Assembly (NCBI RefSeq): GCF_011578285.1
Contig: NZ_CP049916.1
Location: 1,426,001-1,490,000, forward strand
DNA: 64,000 bases
Direction of reading: 5' to 3'
Origin: Acinetobacter lanii
Lineage (GTDB): Bacteria; Pseudomonadota; Gammaproteobacteria; Pseudomonadales; Moraxellaceae
Numbering within the stretch: the first letter of the stretch is position 1; each line of letters begins with the position of its first letter. The position numbers and the translations under genes are program-made. Shown here piece by piece: positions 46,062-57,079 of this stretch. Below the pieces are notes generated by a model. The model was given only the letters and a program-made list of their open reading frames with translations, was not told where the DNA came from and made no database searches.

Positions 46062-47567
46062 TCATTTTAATGCTTCACCCATCTCACGATGATAAATCTC
46101 ATCCGACTGCTCAAAACGCTCGATCACGTCTTGGGCTGGGGCTTTACCCATTAAACTCACGATGATAATGGTCAGCAATGACAAAATAAAGCCCGGTACA
46201 ATTTCATAGAGACCGACATGCGCCATCGTGTTTTTCCATACAATCACCGTGATAGCACCGACGATCATACCCAGCAGTGCGCCATTTAAGGTCATGCGTT
46301 TCCAAAACAACGATAAAATAATGAGTGGTCCAAAGGCTGCACCGAATCCCGCCCATGCATAAGCCACTAGACCGAGAACTTTACTGTCAGGGCGCATTGC
46401 AAGGAAAATCGCCAATACCGAAATCGCGAGTACCATCAAACGTCCGACCCAAACCAATTCAGTTTGCGAGGCATTTTTACGGATAAATGATTTATAAATA
46501 TCCTCAGTTAAGGTGCTTGAACAGACCAAAAGCTGACAACTTAGTGTACTCATCACGGCCGCTAAAATCGCCGCAAGCACCACACCTGCAATCCAAGGAT
46601 TAAACAGAATTTTGGTCAGTTCCATAAACACAGTTTCAGGATTGGCTTTGACCGCACTGGCAAGTTCAGGGTGAATATGGAAATACGCAATCCCAACATA
46701 ACCCACAGCCACAGCACCGGCTAAACACAGCACCATCCAAATCATACCGATCCGACGTGCATTGGGAATTGAGCGCACTGAATCGGCGGCCATGAAACGG
46801 ACTAAAATATGCGGCTGACCAAAATAACCTAAGCCCCAAGCCATCGATGAAATAATTGCGATGCCACTGACCCCAGTAAACATATTAGATGCATGTGGAC
46901 GAGCCGTTTCAATGATTTGGCTAAATTGTGAAGTATCACCCAACGCCAAATAGGTCATGATCGGTGCCAGCAGTAAAGCAAAAATCATCAATCCGGCTTG
47001 GAACGTATCGGTCCAACTGATCGCAAGGAAACCACCGATACACACATAACTGATGGTGGCGATGGCGCTGACCCATAGGGCAGTGGTGTAGGATAGACCA
47101 AAAATACTCTCAAACAATCGTGCACCTGCGACCATACCGGACGCACAATAAATTGCGAAAAACACCAAAATAATCATCGCGGAAACGATGCGAAGAATTT
47201 TTTTAGTGTCACTAAAACGATAGGTAAAAAAGTCCGGCAATGTCAGGGCATTGTTTTGAATTTCAGTATGTACCCGCAGACGACCTGCGACCATATACCA
47301 GTTAAACCAAGCCCCGATGATCAAGCCAATCGCGATCCATGATTCAGATAAACCCGTTAAAAAGATTGCACCGGGCAGGCCCATGAGCAGCCAACCACTC
47401 ATGTCGGAGGCACCTGCCGACAATGCGGTAACAAAACTCCCCAGACTTCGTCCACCTAAAATATAATCGGAGAAGTCGGTGGTTTTTTTATAGGCATAGA
47501 GCCCGATACAGACCATGACCACGATATAAAACAAAAACGTGACCACGGTGGGGGTGAGAAAATTCAT
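46062..47567 (-). CDS. putP: sodium/proline symporter
   Basis: PutP is a solute:sodium symporter that imports proline. This 501-residue protein has about 13 membrane segments and the family motifs YILGGRSLGSFVTALSAGASDMSGW (about residues 36-60, given here in pieces) and GYFGQPHILVRFMA. The C-terminal polar tail reads EIYHREMGEALK. Its position near putA and putR links it to proline use as carbon and nitrogen source. A ribosome site AAGGATACATT precedes the ATG on the minus strand. Confidence 0.95.
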   Translation of the reverse strand: MNFLTPTVVTFLFYIVVMVCIGLYAYKKTTDFSDYILGGRSLGSFVTALSAGASDMSGWLLMGLPGAIFLTGLSESWIAIGLIIGAWFNWYMVAGRLRVHTEIQNNALTLPDFFTYRFSDTKKILRIVSAMIILVFFAIYCASGMVAGARLFESIFGLSYTTALWVSAIATISYVCIGGFLAISWTDTFQAGLMIFALLLAPIMTYLALGDTSQFSQIIETARPHASNMFTGVSGIAIISSMAWGLGYFGQPHILVRFMAADSVRSIPNARRIGMIWMVLCLAGAVAVGYVGIAYFHIHPELASAVKANPETVFMELTKILFNPWIAGVVLAAILAAVMSTLSCQLLVCSSTLTEDIYKSFIRKNASQTELVWVGRLMVLAISVLAIFLAMRPDSKVLGLVAYAWAGFGAAFGPLIILSLFWKRMTLNGALLGMIVGAITVIVWKNTMAHVGLYEIVPGFILSLLTIIIVSLMGKAPAQDVIERFEQSDEIYHREMGEALK

Positions 47568-48005
47568 AATGTATCCTTATATCCGTGTGGGGATTAATTC
47601 GTCCAAGCATTCTTTTTATAAGTCGATGAATGAGTGAGCAGATTCAAACATATATTCAATTTTTTTTGCTGTTTTTTTTATAATGGGATTCTGCGTAACT
47701 TGTGTATCCGATTGTACATTGAGATACAAAGCTGATTTTAATTTAACTCAATGAGATGATAAAAATTTAAAACCGCATACTCTTATTTAAAACAATTTGA
47801 TTTATATATAACTTGAATAAGCGATTAATCATCGAGATCATTTTAAATCTCTATAAATTTACACGTTGTTACAGTGCGAACATTGCCTCTATAAATCTCA
47901 ATAAACCCTTGCTAAATCCTGCTGAATCCTCTGTAGTGAATATTGATGAATAGATTCATATTAAATCGGCATTTATAGCAATATCAATAATACGTGAGAA
48001 TAATC
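47568..48005. other. divergent intergenic region putP/aspA
   Basis: This region of about 430 AT-rich bases lies between divergent genes and so holds both promoters. Short imperfect inverted repeats are present (for example TTGTGTATC...GATACAAAG near 47700-47735), but no RNA gene or repeat family is visible. Confidence 0.5.
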
Positions 48006-49475
48006 ATGGAAACGGTTCAAGCACAAACACATCAAGCAGAAACAACAAGAACAGAAAAAGATTTACTCGGAACGAAACAGGTTCCGATGCAGTTGTACTA
48101 CGGCATTCATACACTCCGAGCATTGGATAATTTCAAGATTTCCAAACATACAGTCGGTGAACAACTCAATTTCATTCGTGCTTTGGCGCAAGTGAAAAAA
48201 GCATCTGCCCAAGCCAATTTAAACTTTGGCAAGCTAAATGAAGAACAAAGTCTGGCGATACAAAAAGCCTGCGATGTCTTAATCGAACATCCAGAACAGT
48301 GGTCAAGTTCGTTTCCCAGTGATGTGTTTCAAGGTGGAGCAGGCACATCGATTAATATGAACAGTAATGAAGTGATTGCCAATATTGCACTTGAACTGAT
48401 GGGCTATGATAAAGGGCGTTATGACATCATTCATCCCAATGATCATGTCAATAAATCACAGTCGACCAATGACGTTTATCCAACAGCCTTAAGACTGGCA
48501 ACGTATTATGCGTTGGATGATTTATTTAAGGTCATGAATCAACTGATCCAGAGTCTGATCTTAAAAGCCAGTGAGTTTAATTTTGTCTTGAAAATGGGGC
48601 GTACTCAGTTGCAAGATGCAGTCCCCATGACTTTGGGGCAAGAATTTCATGCCTTTGCCACATTACTCAAAGAAGATGAAAAATTGATTCAGCAGACCCG
48701 TGAATTATTGCTCGAGATTAATTTGGGTGCCACTGCGATTGGCACAGGGGTCAATACCCCACAGGGCTATGCACATAAGGTGAATCAATATTTGAATGAC
48801 ATTACCGGCCTGAACTTAAAAGGTGCTGAGGATTATGTCGAAGCCACCAGTGATTGCGGTGTATTTATTATTTTATCCAGTACCTTGAAGCGGTTGGCAG
48901 TAAAACTTTCCAAAATTTGTAATGATCTGCGTTTACTCAGTTCAGGACCTCGAACTGGTTTGGCTGAAATTCGATTGCCAGAACTGCAAGCAGGCTCATC
49001 GATCATGCCAGCCAAAGTTAATCCTGTGATTCCTGAAGTGGTCAATCAAGTTGCCTTTAAAGTCATTGGCAATGAATTGACCATTACTTTTGCTGCCGAA
49101 GCAGGGCAACTTCAATTGAATGTGATGGAACCTGTGATTGCGGTGTCATTAAATGAATCAATTGAACTTCTTATCAATGCAATTCGGACTTTAGATGAAA
49201 AATGTGTGCAGGGCATTACTGCCAATGAGCAAACCTGCTTCGATGCCGTGATGCGTAGTGTCGGTATTATTACCTTGCTTGATCCAATTTTAGGGCATGC
49301 CAAATGTGATGAAATTGGCAAGCAATGTATTGCCGAGAATAAAACCATTCAAGAAGTGGTGCTTGAGCAAGGCTTATTAACCCAACAACAGTTAGATACA
49401 ATTTTTTCATTTGAAAATATGATTTCTGAAATTGCGGTGCATCATCCTGAAGAAGTGATTGATCGTGTCAGTTAA
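48006..49475 (+). CDS. aspA: aspartate ammonia-lyase
   Basis: AspA converts aspartate to fumarate and ammonia. This 489-residue protein has the superfamily pieces in order: GGAGTSINMNSNEVIANIALE (in parts), KSQSTNDVYPTALRLA, the substrate-binding GRTQLQDAVPMTLGQEF, and the mobile loop signature GSSIMPAKVNPVIPEV with the active-site serine. The family motif usually reads SSIMPGKVNP; Ala for Gly is a mild change. Length and the TAIGTGVNTPQGY segment support aspartase over fumarase. The ATG at 48006 fits better than the GTG at 47994. Confidence 0.93.
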   Translation: METVQAQTHQAETTRTEKDLLGTKQVPMQLYYGIHTLRALDNFKISKHTVGEQLNFIRALAQVKKASAQANLNFGKLNEEQSLAIQKACDVLIEHPEQWSSSFPSDVFQGGAGTSINMNSNEVIANIALELMGYDKGRYDIIHPNDHVNKSQSTNDVYPTALRLATYYALDDLFKVMNQLIQSLILKASEFNFVLKMGRTQLQDAVPMTLGQEFHAFATLLKEDEKLIQQTRELLLEINLGATAIGTGVNTPQGYAHKVNQYLNDITGLNLKGAEDYVEATSDCGVFIILSSTLKRLAVKLSKICNDLRLLSSGPRTGLAEIRLPELQAGSSIMPAKVNPVIPEVVNQVAFKVIGNELTITFAAEAGQLQLNVMEPVIAVSLNESIELLINAIRTLDEKCVQGITANEQTCFDAVMRSVGIITLLDPILGHAKCDEIGKQCIAENKTIQEVVLEQGLLTQQQLDTIFSFENMISEIAVHHPEEVIDRVS

Positions 49476-49481
49476 TCTGCC

Positions 49482-49529
49482 TTTGGTTCGAACTTTGGTT
49501 TGAACGTTGATTTGAACTTTGCTTTAAAA
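49482..49529 (+). repeat. four degenerate 12-base tandem repeats after aspA
   Basis: Starting six bases after the aspA stop codon, the unit TTTGGTTTGAAC occurs four times in phase: TTTGGTTCGAAC, TTTGGTTTGAAC, GTTGATTTGAAC and TTTGCTTTAAAA. The copies drift from the consensus with distance. Confidence 0.75.
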
Positions 49530-49551
49530 TTTTATAATCATGCTTCCTACA

Positions 49552-49574
49552 GTGACGACTTCAAAGGTCGTCAC
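49552..49574 (+). terminator. hairpin after aspA, possible terminator
   Basis: GTGACGAC and GTCGTCAC form a perfect 8-base stem with a 7-base loop. It is followed by ATTTCTTG, a weak T tract. It lies about 75 bases after the aspA stop codon. Confidence 0.55.
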
Positions 49575-49742
49575 ATTTCTTGAATCATTCATTCGGGTTT
49601 TAAAAAGTGTGACTTGATTTGCAAAAAATGATCGTTATAATCAGTCTATATAAATACAAGAATTGAAAAATTAGTTTTTAGATTGCTCCTCTTATTTTTA
49701 TAAAAAACCACCTCTAAAACACTTAAATTGAAGTCATTCCTC

Positions 49743-50672
49743 ATGTCTATTTTAAAAATTAGTCCAAACTATAAGTACATCTTTGTTTCAGGATTGCTGA
49801 GTATTTCTTTACTGGCAGGTTGCGCTAAGAAGCCTGAAGATAGCAGTGCCGAAGCAAACACTGAGACGTCTGAAAAAGCTGAATCCGCAGAAGCGGCAGC
49901 AGATGCAGTTAATGACAATCAACCTGACACCACACCGAGTACCACACAAAAACCTGATGTGATTTTAAATGCCGAAGCGAATCCCGCTGAGGCAGCTCGA
50001 CGTATGGTGCGTGAAGCCAATGTTGCTTTTACCGCAAAAGATGTGGTGAAAACGACACTTGCGATTGAAAAACTCACCATCGATGCAGGTGGATTCATTG
50101 AACAAAAAAATATCGACTTTCATGTAGCGGATACGCAAACTCAAAAAATTGCAGATGGAAAAATCAAAATCTTTGAAAAAGTTGATCCACTGGCATCATT
50201 GATTATTCGTGTGCCAAGTGAACGTGCCGCAGGTGTGGTCAATCAACTGTTACCTTTAATGTTTTTTCTGAATCAACAGCAATATTCAGCCAAACGTTAT
50301 GAATTAAAGCTGTTAGAAGAAAAAATCGCACAGACGCAAACCGTTCCAAGTGATACGCGCCGTGCACAGCAAACTGAAATTGCACGATTAACCCAAATGG
50401 AAGTGCAAGACCGTGTACGCTATAGCACGATTCAGATTCAAGTGAATCAAACGAGTACGGTGCGTGAACGCATTGATATCGATATGGATGCTGTGGCACG
50501 ACTCAATGGCGACAGTTTTTGGAAGCGCGCTTGGAATGGCATTCAATATGGTTGGCAGTTTGTACTCGATCTTTTGGTGGTTCTGATTACCATTTGGCCT
50601 TTGTACTTGATTATGATTGTGGGTATGTTGATTTATCGTGTGGCAAAGCCTTGGATCAATAAACTCAAATAA
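49743..50672 (+). CDS. DUF4349-type lipoprotein
   Basis: This 309-residue envelope protein has a lipoprotein signal ending in SISLLAGC (Cys at about residue 27). A low-complexity Ala/Glu/Thr/Ser stretch follows (about 30-75), then the DUF4349 pattern: a beta segment with a long coiled region (YELKLLEEKIAQTQTV to LTQMEVQDRVRYSTIQIQV) and a C-terminal membrane segment (VLDLLVVLITIWPLYLIMIVG). The function of the family is unknown. It may be anchored at both ends. The ATG at 49743 places the signal normally; 49728 would add five residues. Confidence 0.82.
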   Translation: MSILKISPNYKYIFVSGLLSISLLAGCAKKPEDSSAEANTETSEKAESAEAAADAVNDNQPDTTPSTTQKPDVILNAEANPAEAARRMVREANVAFTAKDVVKTTLAIEKLTIDAGGFIEQKNIDFHVADTQTQKIADGKIKIFEKVDPLASLIIRVPSERAAGVVNQLLPLMFFLNQQQYSAKRYELKLLEEKIAQTQTVPSDTRRAQQTEIARLTQMEVQDRVRYSTIQIQVNQTSTVRERIDIDMDAVARLNGDSFWKRAWNGIQYGWQFVLDLLVVLITIWPLYLIMIVGMLIYRVAKPWINKLK

Positions 50673-50701
50673 TGCTTTTGAGTGATTAGTCATGCAGATT
50701 G

Positions 50702-50723
50702 AGACCCGAAAATTTTCGGGTCT
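50702..50723. terminator. palindromic terminator
   Basis: A perfect 22-base palindrome with AGACCCGAAAA as its left half. Short AT-rich flanks (CTATTTATTT) follow. It lies between the convergent DUF4349 gene and cobB. Confidence 0.75.
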
Positions 50724-50753
50724 ATTTATTTGATGTTTTATAAAGATATAGTT

Positions 50754-51452
50754 TTAAGGCTGTAAATGTGTTTTTAAATATTGCATGCCTTCAGTTGCCG
50801 TCATATTTAGGCAATGATAATGCGAGGGAACTCGAGTTTGATCCGCTTTGGGATCGATATAGTAGGCTTCGCAATGCTTTGGAATTTCATGGATTAAACC
50901 TGCAACTGGATAGACCGTTAAAGTAGAACCAATCACAATAAAAATCTCGGCATCTTTTAAAATATTCAGTGCATCCTCATAAGTAGGGACAGCTTCACCA
51001 AACCACACTACATGCGGACGAAGCGGGTAACCTTTAGGGCAAAGATGTTGCTCTAAATCCAATTCCCAACCTTCGATGTGGTAGAACGTGGTGCTGTACT
51101 GTGCATCGGGGCCTGAACTTTTGGCTAAACGAATATTGCCATGTAAATGTAACACTTGCTGGCTGCCTGCACGTTCATGCAGGTCATCGATATTCTGGGT
51201 AATTACCTGTACCTGAAATTGATCCTCAAGTTCAGCAATGGTTTGATGTGCCTGATTCGGCTGTGCAGCCAAAATATGTTTACGCCGTTCATTATAGAAG
51301 CGTTGTACTAATTCAGGATTTTTTGCCCAAGCTTCAGGTGTGGCAACTTCTTGAATGTCATAGTTTTCCCACAAACCATTACTGTCCCGAAAGGTACTGA
51401 TGCCACTTTCAGCACTCATGCCTGCACCTGAAAAGACCACCACTTTTTTCAT
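50754..51452 (-). CDS. cobB: NAD-dependent protein deacylase (sirtuin)
   Basis: CobB removes acyl groups from protein lysines using NAD. This 232-residue sirtuin has GAGMSAESGISTFRDSNGLW at the N-terminus, TQNIDDLHERAGS, catalytic His in VLHLHGN (about residue 100), and VVWFGEAVP. AWAKNPELVQRFYNERR holds the Tyr and Arg that mark class III sirtuins able to take succinyl or malonyl groups. Of the zinc-site cysteines only one remains (CPKGYPLRPH). A membrane of targets cannot be predicted. It is followed upstream on the same strand by a hydrolase gene only 41 bases away. Confidence 0.92.
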   Translation of the reverse strand: MKKVVVFSGAGMSAESGISTFRDSNGLWENYDIQEVATPEAWAKNPELVQRFYNERRKHILAAQPNQAHQTIAELEDQFQVQVITQNIDDLHERAGSQQVLHLHGNIRLAKSSGPDAQYSTTFYHIEGWELDLEQHLCPKGYPLRPHVVWFGEAVPTYEDALNILKDAEIFIVIGSTLTVYPVAGLIHEIPKHCEAYYIDPKADQTRVPSHYHCLNMTATEGMQYLKTHLQP

Positions 51453-51493
51453 GCTGTTGTTCCACTATTTCAGATTATGTTGGAGTTTAGGGC

Positions 51494-52405
51494 TTAGTGG
51501 TGTTGCTTGAGAAAACGTTGAATCTCTCGACTAAATTTGACCGGCTCAGAAATTAAGGGCGTATGACCTGAACGATTAAACATGACTTTATTGGAATTTA
51601 AAACCGAATCCGCAATTTCAAGCTGACCTTTGGCAGGGTATAGCGTAGATTGCGCGCCAATAAAGAAAGTCGCAGGAGATTTTAAACCGGCAATCGCGGT
51701 TCGATAATCCTCAGCATGATGTAAATAACTGTCGATATACCAGCTTAGATAGTCCAAACGTTGAATTGGCATGACATAGTCCTGTAAGCGCGGAACTTTG
51801 AATGCCCATTGCATGCTCTTTGGAGTGCTTTGATCAGCTGACTGGAGTTTGACAAAGGCTAACCATAGATCAATCAATTTCTGTTTTGGATCTTTAGGCA
51901 GTTGCTTTAAGGTCTGATGGTGTTTATTTGCATTTACAAGGGCTGAAATCTGTTGCAATAGTTGTTTAAATTCGGTGTGTTTAGCGCCTAATAGCCCATA
52001 TTGCCAAGTTTCATCTGTTGGAATTTTAGGGGTTTGATCAATATGCAAATAGGCTTTTATTTTATCGCCAAACTGACCATATTGCATGCCATGCATGGAA
52101 GTGGTTGCCCCCATTGAATAGCCCATAACAATGATTTGATCTAAGTGTAATTGTTCAATCAAGCAATTCACATCTTGCCAATGACTGGAAATGGCATCCA
52201 AATGTTCAGGTATACGGCAATGTTTCGAGCCACCAAAACCACGCCAATCGGGAATGATAAATTTAAATTGTTTTAAATTGGGAAAAATAAAGGGCAGCCA
52301 TTGCCAACTTTGCATACCTAAGCCCGACAACACCAATACAGGTTCACCTTGTCCTATTTCACGGACATACAGTTGTTCGCCATCAGGCATTTGATAACGT
52401 GGCAT
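51494..52405 (-). CDS. alpha/beta-fold hydrolase
   Basis: This 303-residue cytoplasmic hydrolase has oxyanion-loop text VLVLSGLGMQSWQW, PDWRGFGGSK and nucleophile elbow IVMGYSMGATTSMH (Ser at about residue 102). The acid and His are expected in the C-terminal third (FIGAQSTLYPAKGQ and NRSGHTPLISEP, His in GHTP). The catalytic triad looks complete, so it is probably an esterase or lipase; the substrate is unknown. The ATG at 52405 with AAGGTGCGAT upstream is preferred over 52447. It lies between cobB and the PadR-type regulator on the same strand. Confidence 0.87.
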   Translation of the reverse strand: MPRYQMPDGEQLYVREIGQGEPVLVLSGLGMQSWQWLPFIFPNLKQFKFIIPDWRGFGGSKHCRIPEHLDAISSHWQDVNCLIEQLHLDQIIVMGYSMGATTSMHGMQYGQFGDKIKAYLHIDQTPKIPTDETWQYGLLGAKHTEFKQLLQQISALVNANKHHQTLKQLPKDPKQKLIDLWLAFVKLQSADQSTPKSMQWAFKVPRLQDYVMPIQRLDYLSWYIDSYLHHAEDYRTAIAGLKSPATFFIGAQSTLYPAKGQLEIADSVLNSNKVMFNRSGHTPLISEPVKFSREIQRFLKQHH

Positions 52406-52459
52406 ATCGCACCTTATAGAAAATATAATCGCTGATTTAATCAGCACTGAAATTAAAAG

Positions 52460-52999
52460 TTAATGTTGCAATGATTTTAAATGCGGAATGACCCGTTCTA
52501 GCCAACTGATCCATCCCAGTTCTAGCTCTATCCCCAACTGTAAAATCATTTTATGGATATACAGGGTTCGATCTAAGTCATCGCCATGCTTAAAGTCCTT
52601 ATCATAAATACTTTGATAGGTTTTTAAATGCTGTTGATGTAATGTTAAATGACGTTCTAACTCAGGCAATACCGTATTACCACCCAATTGAGCTTCCGCC
52701 CGTAAACGTACCATCAGTTCTTCACGAAGTTGTGCGGGTGGACTTTGTTTGACCATCCAATCTGCCAATTCAGCACGACCAAGTTGTTCAACCTGATAGG
52801 TTTTTTTACGACCGGTATCATTTTCATCTTCCATCACAGAGATCCAGCCTTTTTTTTGCATGGCGCCCAATTCACGATAAATTTGCTGATGGGTGGCATT
52901 CCAAAAAAATCCCATGGAGCGGTCAAAGCGACGAGCCAGTTCAAATCCAGAGCTTGGCTTTTCGATTAAGCTGGTTAACAGTACATGGGAAAGCGACAT
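52460..52999 (-). CDS. PadR family transcriptional regulator
   Basis: This 179-residue regulator has an N-terminal PadR winged helix (LTSLIEKPSSGFELARRF, then FWNATHQQIYRELGAMQKKGWI and the wing around VMEDENDTGRKKTYQV). The C-terminal VirR-like helical dimerisation part runs to about residue 175. It is divergent from fadH, and two copies of a 14-base palindrome lie in the 172-base gap, so it probably represses fadH and itself. Its ligand may be an acyl-CoA, an inference from the target. The hydrolase gene follows it closely on the same strand. Confidence 0.9.
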   Translation of the reverse strand: MSLSHVLLTSLIEKPSSGFELARRFDRSMGFFWNATHQQIYRELGAMQKKGWISVMEDENDTGRKKTYQVEQLGRAELADWMVKQSPPAQLREELMVRLRAEAQLGGNTVLPELERHLTLHQQHLKTYQSIYDKDFKHGDDLDRTLYIHKMILQLGIELELGWISWLERVIPHLKSLQH

Positions 53000-53021
53000 T
53001 ATTGTTCTTCATAGCTATTGA

Positions 53022-55208
<2,187 letters not shown>

Positions 55209-55223
55209 ACATTTTCTAAAATT

Positions 55224-55316
55224 CTCTCCCTTGGTTAAAGCAGTGAAGCAATGCTGCTTAGGGATAGGGGGAGATTCAATTTAACATTTAATCCGCCTAA
55301 CCCCCTTTATTAAGAA
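55224..55316. repeat. imperfect palindromic element after fadH
   Basis: CTCTCCC with AAAGCAG (55224-55242) pairs imperfectly with CTGCTT and GGGGGAGA (55254-55274). A second small hairpin, CCCTT...AAGGG, lies near 55303-55319. The CTCTCCC/GGGAGAG arrangement resembles repetitive intergenic palindromes of other Acinetobacter genomes; copy number could not be checked here. It may stop fadH transcription. Confidence 0.4.
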
Positions 55317-55365
55317 GGGTACCAATACAAAAAAAGTGAATAACCCAATAAAAAAGGAATTGTAA

Positions 55366-55773
55366 ATGAGCATTGAAACCACAACAAAAGCCATGTCACG
55401 TTGGCATGAAATGTTAGACACACGAGATATGTCGATACTCAATGAACTGTTGGATGACGATATCGTATTCCGTTCACCTGTGGCCTATCAGCCTTATCCG
55501 GGCAAACAGGTGGTGTTTTTTATTCTGAGTAACGTAATTCAAATTTTTGAGAACTTTAGCTATCACCGTGAATTTTATAGTGAAGATGGATTAAATGTGG
55601 TGCTGGAATTTTCAGCCAATATCGGCGACAAAAAACTTAAGGGCATTGATATGATCCGCTTGAATGAACACGGCAAAATGGTGGAGTTTGAAGTCATGAT
55701 TCGTCCGAAGAGCGGTATAGAAGCTTTGGCTGCCTTGATGGGGCAACGTATGGCACAAGCACCTCAAGCTTAA
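55366..55773 (+). CDS. NTF2-like (SnoaL-fold) protein
   Basis: This 135-residue protein has the alpha+beta cone fold pattern: helix WHEMLDTRDMSILNELLDDDIVFRS in two parts, then YPGKQVVFFILSNV, FSYHREFYSE and a beta sheet to VEFEVMIRPKSGIEAL. Family members bind small hydrophobic ligands or act as isomerases or dehydratases. It lies about 160 bases after fadH in the same direction and may belong to the same fatty-acid programme; this is inferred. AAAGGAATTGTAA precedes the ATG. Confidence 0.82.
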   Translation: MSIETTTKAMSRWHEMLDTRDMSILNELLDDDIVFRSPVAYQPYPGKQVVFFILSNVIQIFENFSYHREFYSEDGLNVVLEFSANIGDKKLKGIDMIRLNEHGKMVEFEVMIRPKSGIEALAALMGQRMAQAPQA

Positions 55774-55941
55774 ACATAATGATATATTCTCACCTAAAGA
55801 GAATTAAACCTATTTAAATCTGATTAAGTAGTTATGAATCGCAATGATGGTGTTAAAATCTGCGCAGGAATGTTGAACATATAGGTCTAGGAAAGACTGG
55901 TTTACCCGAAAACGATATGCATACCTGCAAGGTTTAACACC

Positions 55942-57039
55942 ATGAAATTTGTTGTGAATAAATTCAGCAGTTTTGTTCAAAACGTCATTGATCACGTGAC
56001 AGGCGCAGAAGCCCCAAATGTGTATTCTCAGCCTCAAGGGCAAATCGACAAAGTTCTCCATCAACTGCCACAGCTTAAACAAAAATATCGTCCGACACCG
56101 TGGTTATCCAATCAGCATGTGCATTTGTTGTATTTTGATCTGATTCGTAAACGCACGATTAAATTGCAATATGACAAAATCGAACAACTGACTATGCAAG
56201 ATGGTGGCATTACTGCAATTGCATGGTTAGGGTATGACTTGCCTGCCACTACACCGACGATTGTGCTGATGCACACTATCACCGGTACACCGGAAAGCAT
56301 GCGCGAATTGGTGAAAGATTTACATGCTTATACCGGATGGCGGGTTGCGCTGTGTTTACGCCGTGGACATGCACAATTGCCAATGCCTGTGCCAAAAATG
56401 AATTTGTTTGGTTCGGTTGAAGACTTAAAAGAACAAATCAATTTCATTCAACAACAATTTCCACAGTCAGAACTGTATGGGGTTGGCTCATCTGCAGGGA
56501 CTGGATTATTGGTGCGTTATTTGGGCGAGCAAGGTGAAGATACGCCGTTAAAAGCCGCCTTTGCATTGTGTCCGGGCTATAACACCGAAACTGGCTTTGA
56601 AAATGTTCATCCGTTTTACAGCAAGATCATGACCAAAAAGCTGTTTAATAAATTTATTCAACCTTATGCCAATACATGGGGGGAGAGTCCTGCATTATCC
56701 AAAGTGCTGCAAGCCAAAACGTTGCTTGAGTTTGAGCAGGCCTATTTTGAAATGGCGGGATATCCGGATTATCAAAGCTATAGCCAAGCCACCAATCCGA
56801 TTTATGTTTTTGAAAATGTCAAAATCCCACTGATGATTTTAAATGCCGAAGATGATCCTGTCTGTCATATTCGTAACTTTGAACCTTATAAAGAGGTGAT
56901 ACGTTCTATGCCGAATATTGCGGTGGTGACCACCAAAAAAGGCAGTCATTGTGGTTTTTATCAAGGGGTGAAATATACGCATTCATGGGCAAATAAATTG
57001 GTGGCTGATTTTTTATTAACTCAAGAAAAAGAGAAATAA
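55942..57039 (+). CDS. alpha/beta hydrolase (YheT-like)
   Basis: This 365-residue hydrolase has oxyanion text IVLMHTITGTPESMRELVKDL, nucleophile elbow YGVGSSAGTGLLVRYLGEQG (Ser at about residue 181), an acid in LNAEDDPVC and His in TKKGSHCGFYQG. The order resembles the YheT/EMB8 group of esterases. The substrate is unknown. CAAGG lies upstream of the ATG at a somewhat long spacing. It comes after the fadH and NTF2-like genes on the same strand, and the following orphan gene starts 40 bases after its stop codon. Confidence 0.88.
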   Translation: MKFVVNKFSSFVQNVIDHVTGAEAPNVYSQPQGQIDKVLHQLPQLKQKYRPTPWLSNQHVHLLYFDLIRKRTIKLQYDKIEQLTMQDGGITAIAWLGYDLPATTPTIVLMHTITGTPESMRELVKDLHAYTGWRVALCLRRGHAQLPMPVPKMNLFGSVEDLKEQINFIQQQFPQSELYGVGSSAGTGLLVRYLGEQGEDTPLKAAFALCPGYNTETGFENVHPFYSKIMTKKLFNKFIQPYANTWGESPALSKVLQAKTLLEFEQAYFEMAGYPDYQSYSQATNPIYVFENVKIPLMILNAEDDPVCHIRNFEPYKEVIRSMPNIAVVTTKKGSHCGFYQGVKYTHSWANKLVADFLLTQEKEK

Positions 57040-57079
57040 TTTCTCCTTTAAAATTTTGAATATCTTCTAGGGAGGATAT

